The notes: generated by a model from the sequence alone, not told the origin. Positions 45,438 through 55,179 are shown, counted from the stretch's first letter. The stretch: DNA of 64,000 nucleotides from Clostridium sp. 1001275B_160808_H3 (GCF_015550425.1 NZ_JADNAT010000018.1:9066-73065), one strand, 5' to 3'. Numbers and translations: made by a program.

Positions 45438-46787
45438 TTAAAATTCTCCAGTTATAGAAGTTACTTTATCTGTAGGTATAATTATTTTCTTTGGTTCAGG
45501 CAATAAAATTCCACTTGAACTTTTAGGATAAATATTATCAAAGAAATTAAGTTGTTCTGCATTTTCATTTTCTAATTTAGGTTTATCCATATAAAGCAAC
45601 CTAGTTCTTATTTTTTCTTCATCAAAAGAAACATCTCCATAGTACTTACCTTTGCAAGTAATAAAATACTTTGCTCTTTTTAGAACTATTCCAAGCTTTT
45701 TTAAATCCTCGAATGTTAAGGAATGAACTTTTCTTGTAATTAATATCCTTCTTGCAGAACGAACTCCTATTCCTGGTATTCTAAGAAGGGTGTCATAGGA
45801 AGCTTTATTTATTTCTACAGGAAAATTATCTATATTAGATAATGCCCAAGAAGTTTTAGGATCAAAATTTAAGTCAAAGTTATCATTTTCATCTTTTAAA
45901 AGTTCTTTAGCTTTAAAGCCATAAAATCTTAATAGCCAATCTGCTTGATATAATCTATGTTCTCTAACTAATGGGGGATGGATAATATCAGGAAGTAATT
46001 TATCATTTTTTATTACTGGAACATAAGCAGAATAATAAACTCTTTTTAAGTTAAAACGATTATACAAATTCTCAGATAAGTTTAATATCTTATAATCACT
46101 TTCAGGGGTTGCTCCAACTATAAGTTGAGTGCTTTGACCACCTGGAACAAAAAGTGGTGTTGATTTTATATTTTTAGTTAAATCTTTATTTTCTAAAATA
46201 GAATTTTTTATAGTAGTCATAGGAGATAATATATTTTTTTTGCTTTTTTGTGGAGCAAGTAGTTTTAAACTAGATGCCGAAGGAAGTTCTATATTAACAC
46301 TCATTCTATCTACATATTTTCCAGCTTCTTTTATTAAGGCTTCATCAGCACCAGGAATAGCTTTTAAATGAATATAGCCATTAAACTTTTCTTCAACTCT
46401 TAATTTCTTTACAACACTTAATAATAATTCCATTGTGTAATTTGGTGTTTTAAAAATTGCTGAGCTTAAGAATAATCCTTCAATATAATTTCTTTTATAA
46501 AAGTTAATTGTAAGGGATACAACTTCATCAGGAGTAAACATAGCTCTAGGAACATCCTTTGTAGATGCATTTACACAATACTTGCAATTATATATACAGT
46601 AATTTGTTAAAAGTATTTTTAAAAGAGAAATACATCTGCCATCAGGAGCAAAGCTATGACAAATCCCACTACTTTCAGCATTTCCTATCCCATTATTTAA
46701 GTTTTTTCTTTTTGAACCAGAAGAAGAACAAGATACGTCATATTTTGCAGCTGCTGAAAGAATATTAAGTTTTTCATCTATATTCAT
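45438..46787 (-). CDS. Radical SAM putative DNA modification/repair protein
   Basis: A 449-residue TIGR03916-type protein. The radical SAM cysteines are Cys64, Cys68 and Cys71 (C-I-Y-N-C-K-Y-C). An early Y-D-V-S-C-S-S-S-G and further cysteines at 43 and 52 precede them. A helix-hairpin-helix DNA-binding segment (R-I-P-G-I-G-V-R-S-A-R-R-I) lies near residue 340. The design suggests a radical reaction on DNA, in the manner of spore photoproduct lyase, but the reaction is unknown. The start at 46787 follows AAGAAGGGTGA. Confidence 0.83.
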   Translation of the reverse strand: MNIDEKLNILSAAAKYDVSCSSSGSKRKNLNNGIGNAESSGICHSFAPDGRCISLLKILLTNYCIYNCKYCVNASTKDVPRAMFTPDEVVSLTINFYKRNYIEGLFLSSAIFKTPNYTMELLLSVVKKLRVEEKFNGYIHLKAIPGADEALIKEAGKYVDRMSVNIELPSASSLKLLAPQKSKKNILSPMTTIKNSILENKDLTKNIKSTPLFVPGGQSTQLIVGATPESDYKILNLSENLYNRFNLKRVYYSAYVPVIKNDKLLPDIIHPPLVREHRLYQADWLLRFYGFKAKELLKDENDNFDLNFDPKTSWALSNIDNFPVEINKASYDTLLRIPGIGVRSARRILITRKVHSLTFEDLKKLGIVLKRAKYFITCKGKYYGDVSFDEEKIRTRLLYMDKPKLENENAEQLNFFDNIYPKSSSGILLPEPKKIIIPTDKVTSITGEF

Positions 46788-46936
46788 AAATATCACCCTT
46801 CTTAAAAAAGTATTTTTAATAATTATATCGAACAAATGTTCTTATTTCAATATATAATAAAAATTTCATTTATTATGAATAAGCAAAGCTAAAGTGGGAT
46901 AATATAGAAAATGATGAATTCAACGGAGGGATAAAT

Positions 46937-47185
46937 ATGTTTACTATTATGGCAATAAAAATAGAACCTAGGGTATCTATTGCACCAACAGTTCAAGAAG
47001 TGTTAACAAAATATGGATGTATTATCCAAACTAGATTAGGTTTACATGAAGCAAGTAAAACTTCTTGCGCAAATTCAGGACTTGTAATTTTAAATTTAAT
47101 TCATGATGAAAAAGAAGAAATAAATAATTTAAAAGAAGAATTAAATGGAATACAGGGTGTAACAGCAAAATTAATTGAAATATAA
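46937..47185 (+). CDS. Second TM1266-type small protein
   Basis: An 82-residue protein with the same strand-helix-strand layout as the hydE-linked protein at 11313 (V-Q-E-V-L-T-K-Y-G-C-I-I-Q-T-R-L-G-L-H near the start, L-N-G-I-Q-G-V near the end). It is divergent from the radical SAM/DUF4130 pair. GGAGGG precedes the ATG. A ligand-binding regulator is possible; nothing proves it. Confidence 0.7.
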   Translation: MFTIMAIKIEPRVSIAPTVQEVLTKYGCIIQTRLGLHEASKTSCANSGLVILNLIHDEKEEINNLKEELNGIQGVTAKLIEI

Positions 47186-47192
47186 TTCTGCT

Positions 47193-47229
47193 AAAGTATT
47201 AGCTACTTATAAGTAGTTAATACTTTTTT
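47193..47229 (+). terminator. Terminator of the TM1266-type gene
   Basis: AAAGTATTA-CTACTTATAAGTAG-TAATACTTT is a long hairpin with single bulges, followed by T6. Confidence 0.85.
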
Positions 47230-47386
47230 GCTTAAATATTGAAATAAAAGTATTATTATTGTATCAATACTAATATTATAATAATATAAACAATACTTGG
47301 ATATTTTTAACTTGCAATTAATAAAATTACCTTTATAATTATTATTGCAAAATAATAACTATTACATAATGGAAGGATGAAATTAA

Positions 47387-48439
47387 ATGAAAAAATCTAT
47401 AAAAATTTCTGCATTAATATGCAGTATGATTTTTATTTTTGCTTTATTTACTGGATGTAAAAAAAGTGATAAAAAGACTATAAACGTATTAAATTATGGT
47501 GAAAATATAGCGGAAGGAATAATAGAAGAATTTGAAGAAAAATATAATGTAAAGGTTAATTACAAGACTTTTGATGACATGGAAACTATGTATATAGAAG
47601 TATCTTCAGGAAAAACAAAGTGGGATGCTATTTTAGTAGCAGATTATATGGCAGATAGAATGATACAAGAAGGATTACTTCAAAAAATTGATAAAGATAA
47701 GATTCCAAATTTAAAAGAAATGAATGAAAGTGATATGGGACAGCCTTATGATCCTAATAATGATTATACAGTGCCTTATATGAATGGAACAATTGGAATA
47801 ATATATAACAAAGATTTAGTTAATGAAACAGTTGATAGCTGGGATATAATGTGGAATGAAAAATATAAAAAGCAAATATTTGTTTTAGATGCTCAAAGAG
47901 ATGCTATAGGAATGGCTCTTAAAAAGCTTGGTTATTCATTAAATACAACAAATGAAAAAGAACTTGAAGAAGCTAAGAATTTATTAATAGAACAAAAGCC
48001 ATTAGTGTTAAAATATGGCGCTGATGAAGTTAAAGATTTAATGACTTCAGGAGAAGCTTCAATTGCGATGATATGGTCAGGGGAAGGATTAACTTTAGCT
48101 GATGAAAATGAGAACTTAGAATATGTAATACCTAAGGAAGGAGCAAACTACTGGTTGGATTCATGGGCAATTCCAGCAAATGCAAATGATAAGGAAACTG
48201 CAGAAGAATTCATAAACTTTGTAAGTGGCAAGGATAGTGCATATAAAATAGCAGAAGAAATAGGATACACTACTCCAAATAAATTAGCTATGGAAGAGCA
48301 ACCAGAAGAAGTTAAAAACAACGAAGGTGCATATATGACTAAAGAAGTTATGGAAAGATGCGAAGTTTATAAATATTTACCACAAGAAAAGTTAAGACTA
48401 TATGAAGATGTTTGGAATGCAGTTAAAGCTGCAAAGTAA
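47387..48439 (+). CDS. PotD-like polyamine-binding lipoprotein
   Basis: A 350-residue periplasmic-type binding protein. A lipoprotein signal ends F-T-G-C with Cys24. The mature part has I-N-V-L-N-Y-G-E-N-I and V-P-Y-M-N-G-T-I-G-I-I-Y-N, close to PotD. It would be anchored outside the membrane and deliver spermidine/putrescine to an ABC importer, but no potABC genes flank it here. AAGGATG precedes the ATG. Confidence 0.82.
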   Translation: MKKSIKISALICSMIFIFALFTGCKKSDKKTINVLNYGENIAEGIIEEFEEKYNVKVNYKTFDDMETMYIEVSSGKTKWDAILVADYMADRMIQEGLLQKIDKDKIPNLKEMNESDMGQPYDPNNDYTVPYMNGTIGIIYNKDLVNETVDSWDIMWNEKYKKQIFVLDAQRDAIGMALKKLGYSLNTTNEKELEEAKNLLIEQKPLVLKYGADEVKDLMTSGEASIAMIWSGEGLTLADENENLEYVIPKEGANYWLDSWAIPANANDKETAEEFINFVSGKDSAYKIAEEIGYTTPNKLAMEEQPEEVKNNEGAYMTKEVMERCEVYKYLPQEKLRLYEDVWNAVKAAK

Positions 48440-48608
48440 GTAGATTTTACCGATTTAATAAATCAAATTTAATTAAAGCAATAGAAATGTAATGTTAAAA
48501 AAGTGTTCTTAAAAAAATATTAATATTGTATTAAGTCAATAGAATAAAGTTTATAGTAATAGTATAATATTAGTAACATCTATTAAAGTTGTAGGAGTTG
48601 AGTATATT

Positions 48609-49166
48609 ATGGATAAGATTATAGATTTTAATGAGCTAAAAAATAAAGTTAATGATAAAGATATAGATAAATTTGAATCGTATATATATTCCTTATATTA
48701 TGATATGTCTTCTGGAAAATTAAACATGGCAGACTTCACAAAAAAGATGATGGAGTATATGGAGGAAAATAACATATCACAAGATAAGTTTTTGAAAATG
48801 CAAACTAAGTTAATGGAGAGATATGGATTTGATGCTTCTGCTATAGAAGAGCAAATAAAATCACTAGGACTTAACAATGTTATACCAGGCTCAGGAGATA
48901 TTGAAAAAGTAAGAAAAACAATGAGTTTTCAAGAAAAATATAAGGACAGGATTAAAGTAACAACTGTTAATAATTATTTTATAAAAAATGATAAAAATAA
49001 TGTAGGAATATTAACAGAAGGAGAAAATGTTATTTTAAAAAGTTTTGGTAAAATTGATTTAACTGATTTAGAATTAAATGATTTTTTATGCTCTTATAAG
49101 AAAGTTATTGATGATAATACATTAAAAATATCTATTTGCGAAGACGTAAAAGAATATGAATACTAA
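48609..49166 (+). CDS. DUF3867-like protein
   Basis: A 185-residue acidic, helical protein without membrane segments or recognisable motifs. A helical first half (I-D-K-F-E-S-Y-I-Y-S-L-Y-Y-D) is followed by a strand-rich C-terminal domain. I believe it belongs to the clostridial family DUF3867. TAGGAG lies 11-12 bases before the ATG. Single gene. The function is unknown. Confidence 0.6.
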   Translation: MDKIIDFNELKNKVNDKDIDKFESYIYSLYYDMSSGKLNMADFTKKMMEYMEENNISQDKFLKMQTKLMERYGFDASAIEEQIKSLGLNNVIPGSGDIEKVRKTMSFQEKYKDRIKVTTVNNYFIKNDKNNVGILTEGENVILKSFGKIDLTDLELNDFLCSYKKVIDDNTLKISICEDVKEYEY

Positions 49167-49214
49167 AATTGTTTTAAAAAATCTATTTATTTTGTAGAAT
49201 TATAGTTTATAATA

Positions 49215-49247
49215 AATAAGGTGTGATTATAATCATACCTTATTTTT
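49215..49247 (+). terminator. Intrinsic terminator
   Basis: AATAAGGTGTGATT and AATCATACCTTATT pair with one G-U, then TTT. Confidence 0.85.
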
Positions 49248-49323
49248 GTGTAATATATTAATTGAAAATGAAGAAGTAAAAATTTAAATTTAAAAATAGA
49301 CTTAATAACCAGGAGGATAATTA

Positions 49324-50880
49324 ATGAGCGTTTTAACAGTTAAAGATATGAGTCATGGCTTTGGAGATAGAGCTATTTTTGAAGATGTATCCTTTAGATT
49401 ATTAAAGGGGGAGCACGTTGGTTTAATTGGAGCTAATGGTGAAGGAAAATCAACATTTATGAATATAGTTACAGATAAACTTATGCCTGATGAAGGAAAG
49501 GTTATTTGGTCAAATAATGTTAGAGTTGGATATATGGATCAACATGCAGCTTTAGTAAAAGGACAAAGTATAAGAGATGCACTAAGAGATGCATTTAAGT
49601 ACTTATTTGATTTAGAAACAGAAATGAATTCTCTTTATGAAAAAATGGGAGATTGTACTCCAGAAGAACTAGAAAAGATGCTTGAAAGAACAGCAGTAAT
49701 TCAAGATTTACTAGATCATAATGGATTTTACATAATCGATGCAAAGGTAGAGGAAGTAGCAAAGGGACTTGGACTTTTAGATTTAGGTTTAGACAAAGAT
49801 GTTGATGATTTATCAGGTGGACAAAGAACAAAAATCTTACTTGGAAAGTTATTACTTCAAAATCCAGATATATTACTTCTAGATGAGCCTACTAACTACT
49901 TAGACGAAGAGCATATAGAGTGGTTAAAGAGATATTTAAATAATTATGAAAATGCATTTATATTAATTTCTCATGATATACCATTTTTAAATTCAGTGGT
50001 TAACTTAATTTATCATGTTGAAGAAAGAAAATTAACAAGATATGTTGGAGACTATTATGAGTTTAAGAGACTATATGATGAAAATAAAAAGAGATTAGAA
50101 GCAGCATATGAAAAACAACAAAAAGAAATAGCTAGACTAGAAGACTTCGTTGCTAGAAATAAAGCAAATGTCGCTACTGCTAATATGGCTAAATCAAGAC
50201 AAAAGAAGCTTGATAAAATGGAAGTAATAGAACTTTCAAAAGAAAAACCAAAACCAGAATTCAACTTTAAAATAGCAAGAACAGCTGGGAAAACAATATT
50301 TGAAACTGAAGATTTAGTTATAGGATATGATTCACCACTTACAAAGCCATTAAATCTTTATATGGAAAGAGGACAAAAAATAGCTTTAGTTGGAGCAAAT
50401 GGACTTGGTAAATCAACATTACTTAAAAGCTTATTAGGAATACAACAGCCACTATCAGGAAAAGTTCATAGAGGAGACTACCAACATATAGGTTATTTTG
50501 AACAAGAAGATAGAAGTGGAAATACAAACACATGTATAGAAGAAGTGTGGCAAGAGTTTCCAAGCAAAACACAATACGAAATAAGAGCGGCCCTTGCTAA
50601 ATGTGGTTTAACAACAAAGCAATTAGAATCAAAAATAATGGTTTTATCAGGTGGAGAAGCTGCAAAGGTTAGATTATGTAAAATATTAAATACAGAAACT
50701 AATATACTAATCCTAGATGAGCCTACAAATCACTTAGATGTAGATGCAAAAGATGAATTAAAGAGGGCATTAAAAGAATACAAAGGATCAATTTTACTTG
50801 TATCACACGAACCAGAGTTTTATAGAGATGTTGTGACAGAAATATGGAACTGTGAAGAATGGACTACTAAAATTTGTTAA
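49324..50880 (+). CDS. ABC-F family ATPase
   Basis: A 518-residue protein with two ABC domains and no membrane part. The first has G-A-N-G-E-G-K-S, L-S-G-G-Q and L-L-L-D-E-P-T-N. The second has G-A-N-G-L-G-K-S-T, L-S-G-G-E and L-I-L-D-E-P-T-N. A charged linker (about 240-300) joins them. ABC-F proteins bind the ribosomal E site; some protect against antibiotics. It looks closer to the housekeeping YkpA/YbiT branch. AGGAGGA precedes the ATG. Single gene. Confidence 0.93.
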   Translation: MSVLTVKDMSHGFGDRAIFEDVSFRLLKGEHVGLIGANGEGKSTFMNIVTDKLMPDEGKVIWSNNVRVGYMDQHAALVKGQSIRDALRDAFKYLFDLETEMNSLYEKMGDCTPEELEKMLERTAVIQDLLDHNGFYIIDAKVEEVAKGLGLLDLGLDKDVDDLSGGQRTKILLGKLLLQNPDILLLDEPTNYLDEEHIEWLKRYLNNYENAFILISHDIPFLNSVVNLIYHVEERKLTRYVGDYYEFKRLYDENKKRLEAAYEKQQKEIARLEDFVARNKANVATANMAKSRQKKLDKMEVIELSKEKPKPEFNFKIARTAGKTIFETEDLVIGYDSPLTKPLNLYMERGQKIALVGANGLGKSTLLKSLLGIQQPLSGKVHRGDYQHIGYFEQEDRSGNTNTCIEEVWQEFPSKTQYEIRAALAKCGLTTKQLESKIMVLSGGEAAKVRLCKILNTETNILILDEPTNHLDVDAKDELKRALKEYKGSILLVSHEPEFYRDVVTEIWNCEEWTTKIC

Positions 50881-50928
50881 TTTTTAAAGTGATGCTTAAA
50901 TATAGATTTATTTTATAGAATAGAACAG

Positions 50929-50966
50929 AACAGTAATAGTACTAATAAGTATTATTACTGTTTTTT
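50929..50966 (+). terminator. Terminator of the ABC-F gene
   Basis: ACAGTAATA pairs with TATTACTG(T) around an AT-rich loop, followed by T6. Confidence 0.85.
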
Positions 50967-51286
50967 ATTATTTCGATGGATTTAGATTCGATATATAATA
51001 TTGGGATAAATTTGTTCAAAATTACGAACTAACTTCTATCTTCTTATATATAGGAGGTTAAAATATTATAATAGATCGAAAGGTTGATTTACTTCATACA
51101 AAGTCAGTATGTGATTATGGTGGCGTTTTATATTGAGTATTAAAATAAAGAAAATAATTCACAAAAAATCATTAAGTAGGGTTTCCAATTGGTGACCTTA
51201 CTTATAAAAAATTATACAGAATCATTTTTTATCTTGAATACACTTTATTGAAACAATACAATATAGTAAAAACGGAGGTAATAGAA
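50967..51286. other. Intergenic region with a possible gene remnant
   Basis: AGGAGG at 51053-51058 is followed by a 23-codon frame (51065-51136) that has no standard start codon and spells D-R-K-V-D-L-L-H-T-K-S-V-C-D-Y-G. It may be a worn fragment. Nothing else is seen. Confidence 0.35.
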
Positions 51287-52021
51287 ATGAAACAAAACAA
51301 ATATGATGATAAAAATTTTTTTGATAAATACAGTAATATGGATCGTTCGAAAAATGGACTTAAAGGTGCTGGAGAGTGGCATGAACTTAAAAAAATGTTT
51401 CCGGATTTTGAAGGTAAAAAAGTTTTAGATTTAGGCTGTGGTTTTGGATGGCATTGCCGATTTGCAATAGAAAATGGTGCAAAGTCAGTTATTGGAGTTG
51501 ATATTTCAGAAAAGATGTTAAATGAAGCAAGTAACAAAACAGAATCAGAAAATATTCAGTATATATGCATGCCAATAGAGGATATTGATTTTCCTGACAA
51601 TTCATTTGATGTTATTATAAGTTCATTGGCTCTTCATTACATTCAATCATTTGAGGATATTTTAAGTAAAATAAGTAAGTGTATTTCAAAAGGTGGAGAT
51701 TTTATTTTTTCTGTAGAACATCCTATTTTTACTGCACAAGGGACACAGGATTGGTATTATGATGACAAAGGTAATATTCTACATTGGCCAGTTGACAAAT
51801 ATTTTACAGAAGGTCTTCGTAATGCAAGTTTTTTAGGCGAAGAAGTTATAAAATATCATAGAACATTGACAACATACTTAAGCAGTCTTATAAAAGCGGG
51901 ATTTGAAATAACAGGAATTGTTGAACCAAAACCAGCAGAGAACTTACTATATACTATTCCTGGTATGTTTGATGAATTACGCAGACCGATGATGTTACTT
52001 GTATCTGCAAGAAAAAAGTAA
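51287..52021 (+). CDS. Class I SAM-dependent methyltransferase
   Basis: A 244-residue methyltransferase. Motif I is V-L-D-L-G-C-G-F-G-W-H, followed by G-V-D-I-S and the acidic I-E-D-I-D-F-P-D-N-S-F-D. The substrate is unknown, and small-molecule methylation is typical of this UbiE-like group. ATG at 51287 follows CGGAGG by eight bases; a TTG at 51248 lies in frame upstream. Single gene. Confidence 0.87.
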   Translation: MKQNKYDDKNFFDKYSNMDRSKNGLKGAGEWHELKKMFPDFEGKKVLDLGCGFGWHCRFAIENGAKSVIGVDISEKMLNEASNKTESENIQYICMPIEDIDFPDNSFDVIISSLALHYIQSFEDILSKISKCISKGGDFIFSVEHPIFTAQGTQDWYYDDKGNILHWPVDKYFTEGLRNASFLGEEVIKYHRTLTTYLSSLIKAGFEITGIVEPKPAENLLYTIPGMFDELRRPMMLLVSARKK

Positions 52022-52464
52022 TTATAGAATAATTGCTATAAAATACACATCCAACGTAGTTTTTTATTTGCTACTAAAATTGTTTAACCTAGTTAAATGA
52101 ATTTAGTTAAAACTAAGAAGTAAAAGAGAATAGGATAGGTGAATTTCATTTGGAATTTCTTAGATTATAAGAAGAGTAAGTATAAAAGATAACTTCTTTT
52201 TAGTTAGAAATTATAAGATTAAATGCTTTAGGGAGTTTAGAAATTGATTGTAATATAAATATTAAAAAGATATAAGAAATCAATATATAAGTAAAGAAGT
52301 TAAGGTAACAAAATCTAGAATTACCAAAAAGAAGTGAAAATATGACGTAGAGATAAGAAATATTATAATAATATTAGGAAATAGATTTGGAATGGTGATA
52401 TGGGCACATGAAATTAGTATGGAAGTGTTAAAAAAGGTATGAGGGGAAATCTCATACCTTTTAA
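52022..52464. other. Gene-free stretch ending in a bidirectional terminator
   Basis: 443 bases without a credible gene or RNA. AAAAGGTATGAG (52432-52443) pairs perfectly with CTCATACCTTTT (52451-52462). It terminates the minus-strand gene ending at 52465, and possibly transcripts from the left. Confidence 0.6.
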
Positions 52465-52701
52465 TTAATAATTAATGCCAGCTTCTTTTATATTATTAAT
52501 ATCACTTTGAGAACATGGAGTAATTGCATAAGTCATTTTGCAATTTGGACATACAGTTACAAATGTTTCCATTATGATATCTTCTCCACATGAACATTTT
52601 ATTGGATAAGGAGTATTTAATTTCAAATTTGCTTTCCCTTTTTCTCTAAGTCTATCAACAATAGATTTTCCATCTTTTTTTGTTCCGCAACCACAACTCA
52701 T
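52465..52701 (-). CDS. Small zinc-ribbon-like protein
   Basis: A 78-residue protein with cysteine pairs C-G-C-G at the start, C-S-C-G in the middle and C-P-N-C, enough for one or two zinc sites. A basic helix (V-D-R-L-R-E-K-G-K) lies between the first two. TAGGAGGT precedes the ATG on the minus strand. The function is unknown; the layout suggests nucleic acid or metal binding. Confidence 0.7.
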   Translation of the reverse strand: MSCGCGTKKDGKSIVDRLREKGKANLKLNTPYPIKCSCGEDIIMETFVTVCPNCKMTYAITPCSQSDINNIKEAGINY

Positions 52702-52863
52702 AATTTGACCTCCTAAAGTTTTTTACTAAATGTTATTACATATACAATTATATATAAATTATTAATTTAGTATGTAACTATGGTTACCAATTAATATTTT
52801 AAGATGATGCTTATTTATAATTTATCATTATGTGATAAAATTACTGTAAAGGGGATGAAAATA

Positions 52864-53259
52864 ATGAAGTTTAACAGTTTAATACCAGAATTATCCGTTA
52901 TTAATATAGAAGAATCTAAGAAATTCTATATAGATATTTTAGGTTTCAACTTAGAATACGAAAGAGTAGAAGATAAATTTGCTTTTTTATCACTGGGAGA
53001 TATACAAATTATGATAGAAGAGGTAAATGGCTATTGGAATACAGGTGAATTAGTGTACCCATTTGGAAGAGGAATAAATTTTGAGATGAAAGTATCCAAT
53101 GTTGAAAAAATAAGAGATAATCTAGTTAAAAATAATATAGAATTATTTAGAGATATAACTATAAGTGAATATGAATCTAATGGGAGAATAATATTACAAA
53201 AAGAATTTCTTGTACAAGATATAAATGGATATTTATTAAGATTTTGTATGCATAATTAG
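52864..53259 (+). CDS. VOC-superfamily protein (bleomycin-resistance-like)
   Basis: A 131-residue vicinal-oxygen-chelate protein. Two beta-alpha-beta repeats are readable: P-E-L-S-V-I-N-I-E-E-S-K-K-F-Y near the start, and the C-terminal Q-E-F-L-V-Q-D-I-N-G-Y-L-L-R-F. Members bind or hydrolyse antibiotics or are small-molecule lyases. ATG at 52864 is used because AAAGGGG is nine bases away; ATG at 52855 is too close to that site. Confidence 0.82.
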   Translation: MKFNSLIPELSVINIEESKKFYIDILGFNLEYERVEDKFAFLSLGDIQIMIEEVNGYWNTGELVYPFGRGINFEMKVSNVEKIRDNLVKNNIELFRDITISEYESNGRIILQKEFLVQDINGYLLRFCMHN

Positions 53260-53348
53260 TTTAGTAAAAATATTACTTAAAAGAAGGATTATTATTAAAG
53301 CTGTAAATATATTTAATTTATTTAAAGTTCACATATATGTATATTAAT

Positions 53349-53386
53349 GGGTTGTCCCACTGCTGTTTAGTGAGACAACCTTTTAT
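53349..53386 (+). terminator. Terminator after the VOC gene
   Basis: GGTTGTC(C)CAC pairs with GTG(A)GACAACC, then TTTTATTT. Confidence 0.8.
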
Positions 53387-53589
53387 TTATTTCAACTATT
53401 AGGGCTTGGATTATAAGAATAAAATTAATATAAATAATATACAATTATTGAATAGTAATTAACTTGATAATATATTTTATAACTGCTAATATAGTAATAT
53501 TAATTAATAATTATTAGTTAATAATAAGTTGTTAACGCTAGTTAAGAGGATAATATAAATTTGAAGATTTAACTAAGGAGGATTTATTA

Positions 53590-54324
53590 ATGGAACGTTT
53601 AAAAGATAAAGTAGCTATTATTACGGGTGGAGCACGTGGAATGGGGGCGTCACATGTAAGATTATTTGTAAGTGAAGGTGCAAAAGTTGTATTTACTGAC
53701 TTAAATGAAGAAGAAGGTAGAATATTAGAACAAGAATTAGGTAGTAATACAAAGTTTATTAAACATGATGTTACTGATGCTTCAGGTTGGGAGAAAGTTG
53801 TAGAGGAAACTGAAAAAATATTTGGACCAGCTAATATTTTAGTTAATAATGCTGGAATAACTATGAATAAATCTATTTTAGAAATGACTGAAGCAGAATA
53901 TAGAAAAATTGTAGATATAAATCAAGTGTCTGTTTTTCTTGGAATTAAGGCATTAGCTCCTTCTATGAAGAAAACAGAATCAGCTTCAATAATTAATATT
54001 TCATCTATGAATGGAATGGTAGGGGGAGCAATTGGTTATACAGACACTAAGTTTGCAGTTCGTGGAATGACAAAGGCAGCAGCACTTCAATTATCACCAT
54101 TTGGAATTAGAGTTAACTCAGTGCATCCTGGAGTAATAGAAACACCAATGGTTACTGAAGGAGAATCATATGAAATAATTAAGAATTTTGCTAAACAAAT
54201 TCCAATGAGAAGAATGGCTAAACCAGAAGAAGTTTCAAATTTAGTTCTTTATCTTGCTTCAGATGAATCAAGATATTCAACAGGATCTGAATTCATTATA
54301 GATGGTGGATTAACTGCAATGTAG
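53590..54324 (+). CDS. Short-chain dehydrogenase/reductase
   Basis: A 244-residue classical SDR. It has the cofactor loop T-G-G-A-R-G-M-G, N-N-A-G, the active-site Ser in I-S-S-M-N-G and Y-T-D-T-K. The D-L-N after the second strand suggests NAD(H) preference. The closest functional groups are hydroxysteroid dehydrogenases and glucose 1-dehydrogenase-like enzymes, which cannot be separated by eye. AAGGAGG precedes the ATG. Single gene. Confidence 0.9.
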   Translation: MERLKDKVAIITGGARGMGASHVRLFVSEGAKVVFTDLNEEEGRILEQELGSNTKFIKHDVTDASGWEKVVEETEKIFGPANILVNNAGITMNKSILEMTEAEYRKIVDINQVSVFLGIKALAPSMKKTESASIINISSMNGMVGGAIGYTDTKFAVRGMTKAAALQLSPFGIRVNSVHPGVIETPMVTEGESYEIIKNFAKQIPMRRMAKPEEVSNLVLYLASDESRYSTGSEFIIDGGLTAM

Positions 54325-54471
54325 ATTAAGTATAGGGTATCTAAGGAACTATGTAATTATTTATCATAATATATCCATATAGATTACATATTTAATTTGT
54401 ATGAATTGATAAATAAGACAAGCAAATTAGTAACTATTAATATGTTTATAAAATTTTATATATGATAAATA

Positions 54472-54506
54472 AGAAAAGCTTAGTGTTACATCACTAGGCT
54501 TTTCTA
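54472..54506. terminator. Hairpin between SDR and tRNA genes
   Basis: AGAAAAGCTTAGTG pairs with CACTAGGCTTTTCT (one wobble). The T run is weak on both sides, so its direction is unclear. Confidence 0.5.
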
Positions 54507-54511
54507 AATAT

Positions 54512-54543
54512 AATAAAAAACCTTACAGTAAGAGTAAGGTTTT
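54512..54543 (-). terminator. Terminator of the tRNA-Met gene
   Basis: On the minus strand, directly after the CCA end, AACCTTAC pairs with GTAAGGTT and runs into T6. Confidence 0.85.
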
Positions 54544-54618
54544 GGTTGCGGGAGCAGGACTTGAACCTACGACCTTTGGGTTATGAGCCCAACGAGCTGC
54601 CAACTGCTCCATCCCGCG
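54543..54618 (-). tRNA. Initiator tRNA-Met (CAT)
   Basis: The minus strand folds into a full cloverleaf of 76 nt with encoded CCA. The anticodon loop CTCATAA is held by a stem with three G-C pairs (GGG/CCC), and the first acceptor pair is a C-A mismatch (CGCGGGA with TCCCGCA). Both are hallmarks of the initiator. The T loop GGTTCAAGTCC is standard. It stands alone with its own terminator. Confidence 0.96.
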
Positions 54619-55179
54619 ATATTAAATTTACATATTAGCTTTGCTAACTTGTATCCTTAGTATATGCTTAATAAAGGTTAATGTCAAAATGATATAACAT
54701 AATATTATGGCATATGATGACAAGAGATATCTTAGAGTGTCATATGGTATCAAATGCTACGAAATAAGAAGAAGTTATATTAAAATCTAATGTCTTTAAT
54801 GGAACTCAACAATTATATAGTAATATCATATGGAGAAGATATAATTGTTAGTTCAAAATTGCAAGAATTGTCTGATGATAAAATTGTAATGAGAAGGGGC
54901 ACATTTTATTAGTATAATTTTATGAATAAATAAATTTACTAGAGATTTATTTAGGAATAACTTAAAAAAGAAGTTACTGCTGATTTGGGAAGACAGTCAT
55001 ATGCAAAGAGGTATTAGAACTTGATAATGAGGTTATTTATCTTTTTTAGGCTTTTTACTTATATAGAATAGTATATAGGAAGGAATTACCTTTTTATTAG
55101 TTTATAGATATTGATATAATAAGTGTTAATCAAAAGATAGGGGATATATTATATAAAAAATAATATGGAGAGAAGAGAT
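54619..55179. other. Gene-free stretch with an unexplained hairpin
   Basis: 561 bases between the tRNA and the J-like gene. GAACT-C-AACAATTATAT (54802-54818) pairs with 54839-54854 with one bulged base. CATATGA/TCATATG elements recur at about 54710 and 54757. No coding frame is convincing. Confidence 0.5.
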
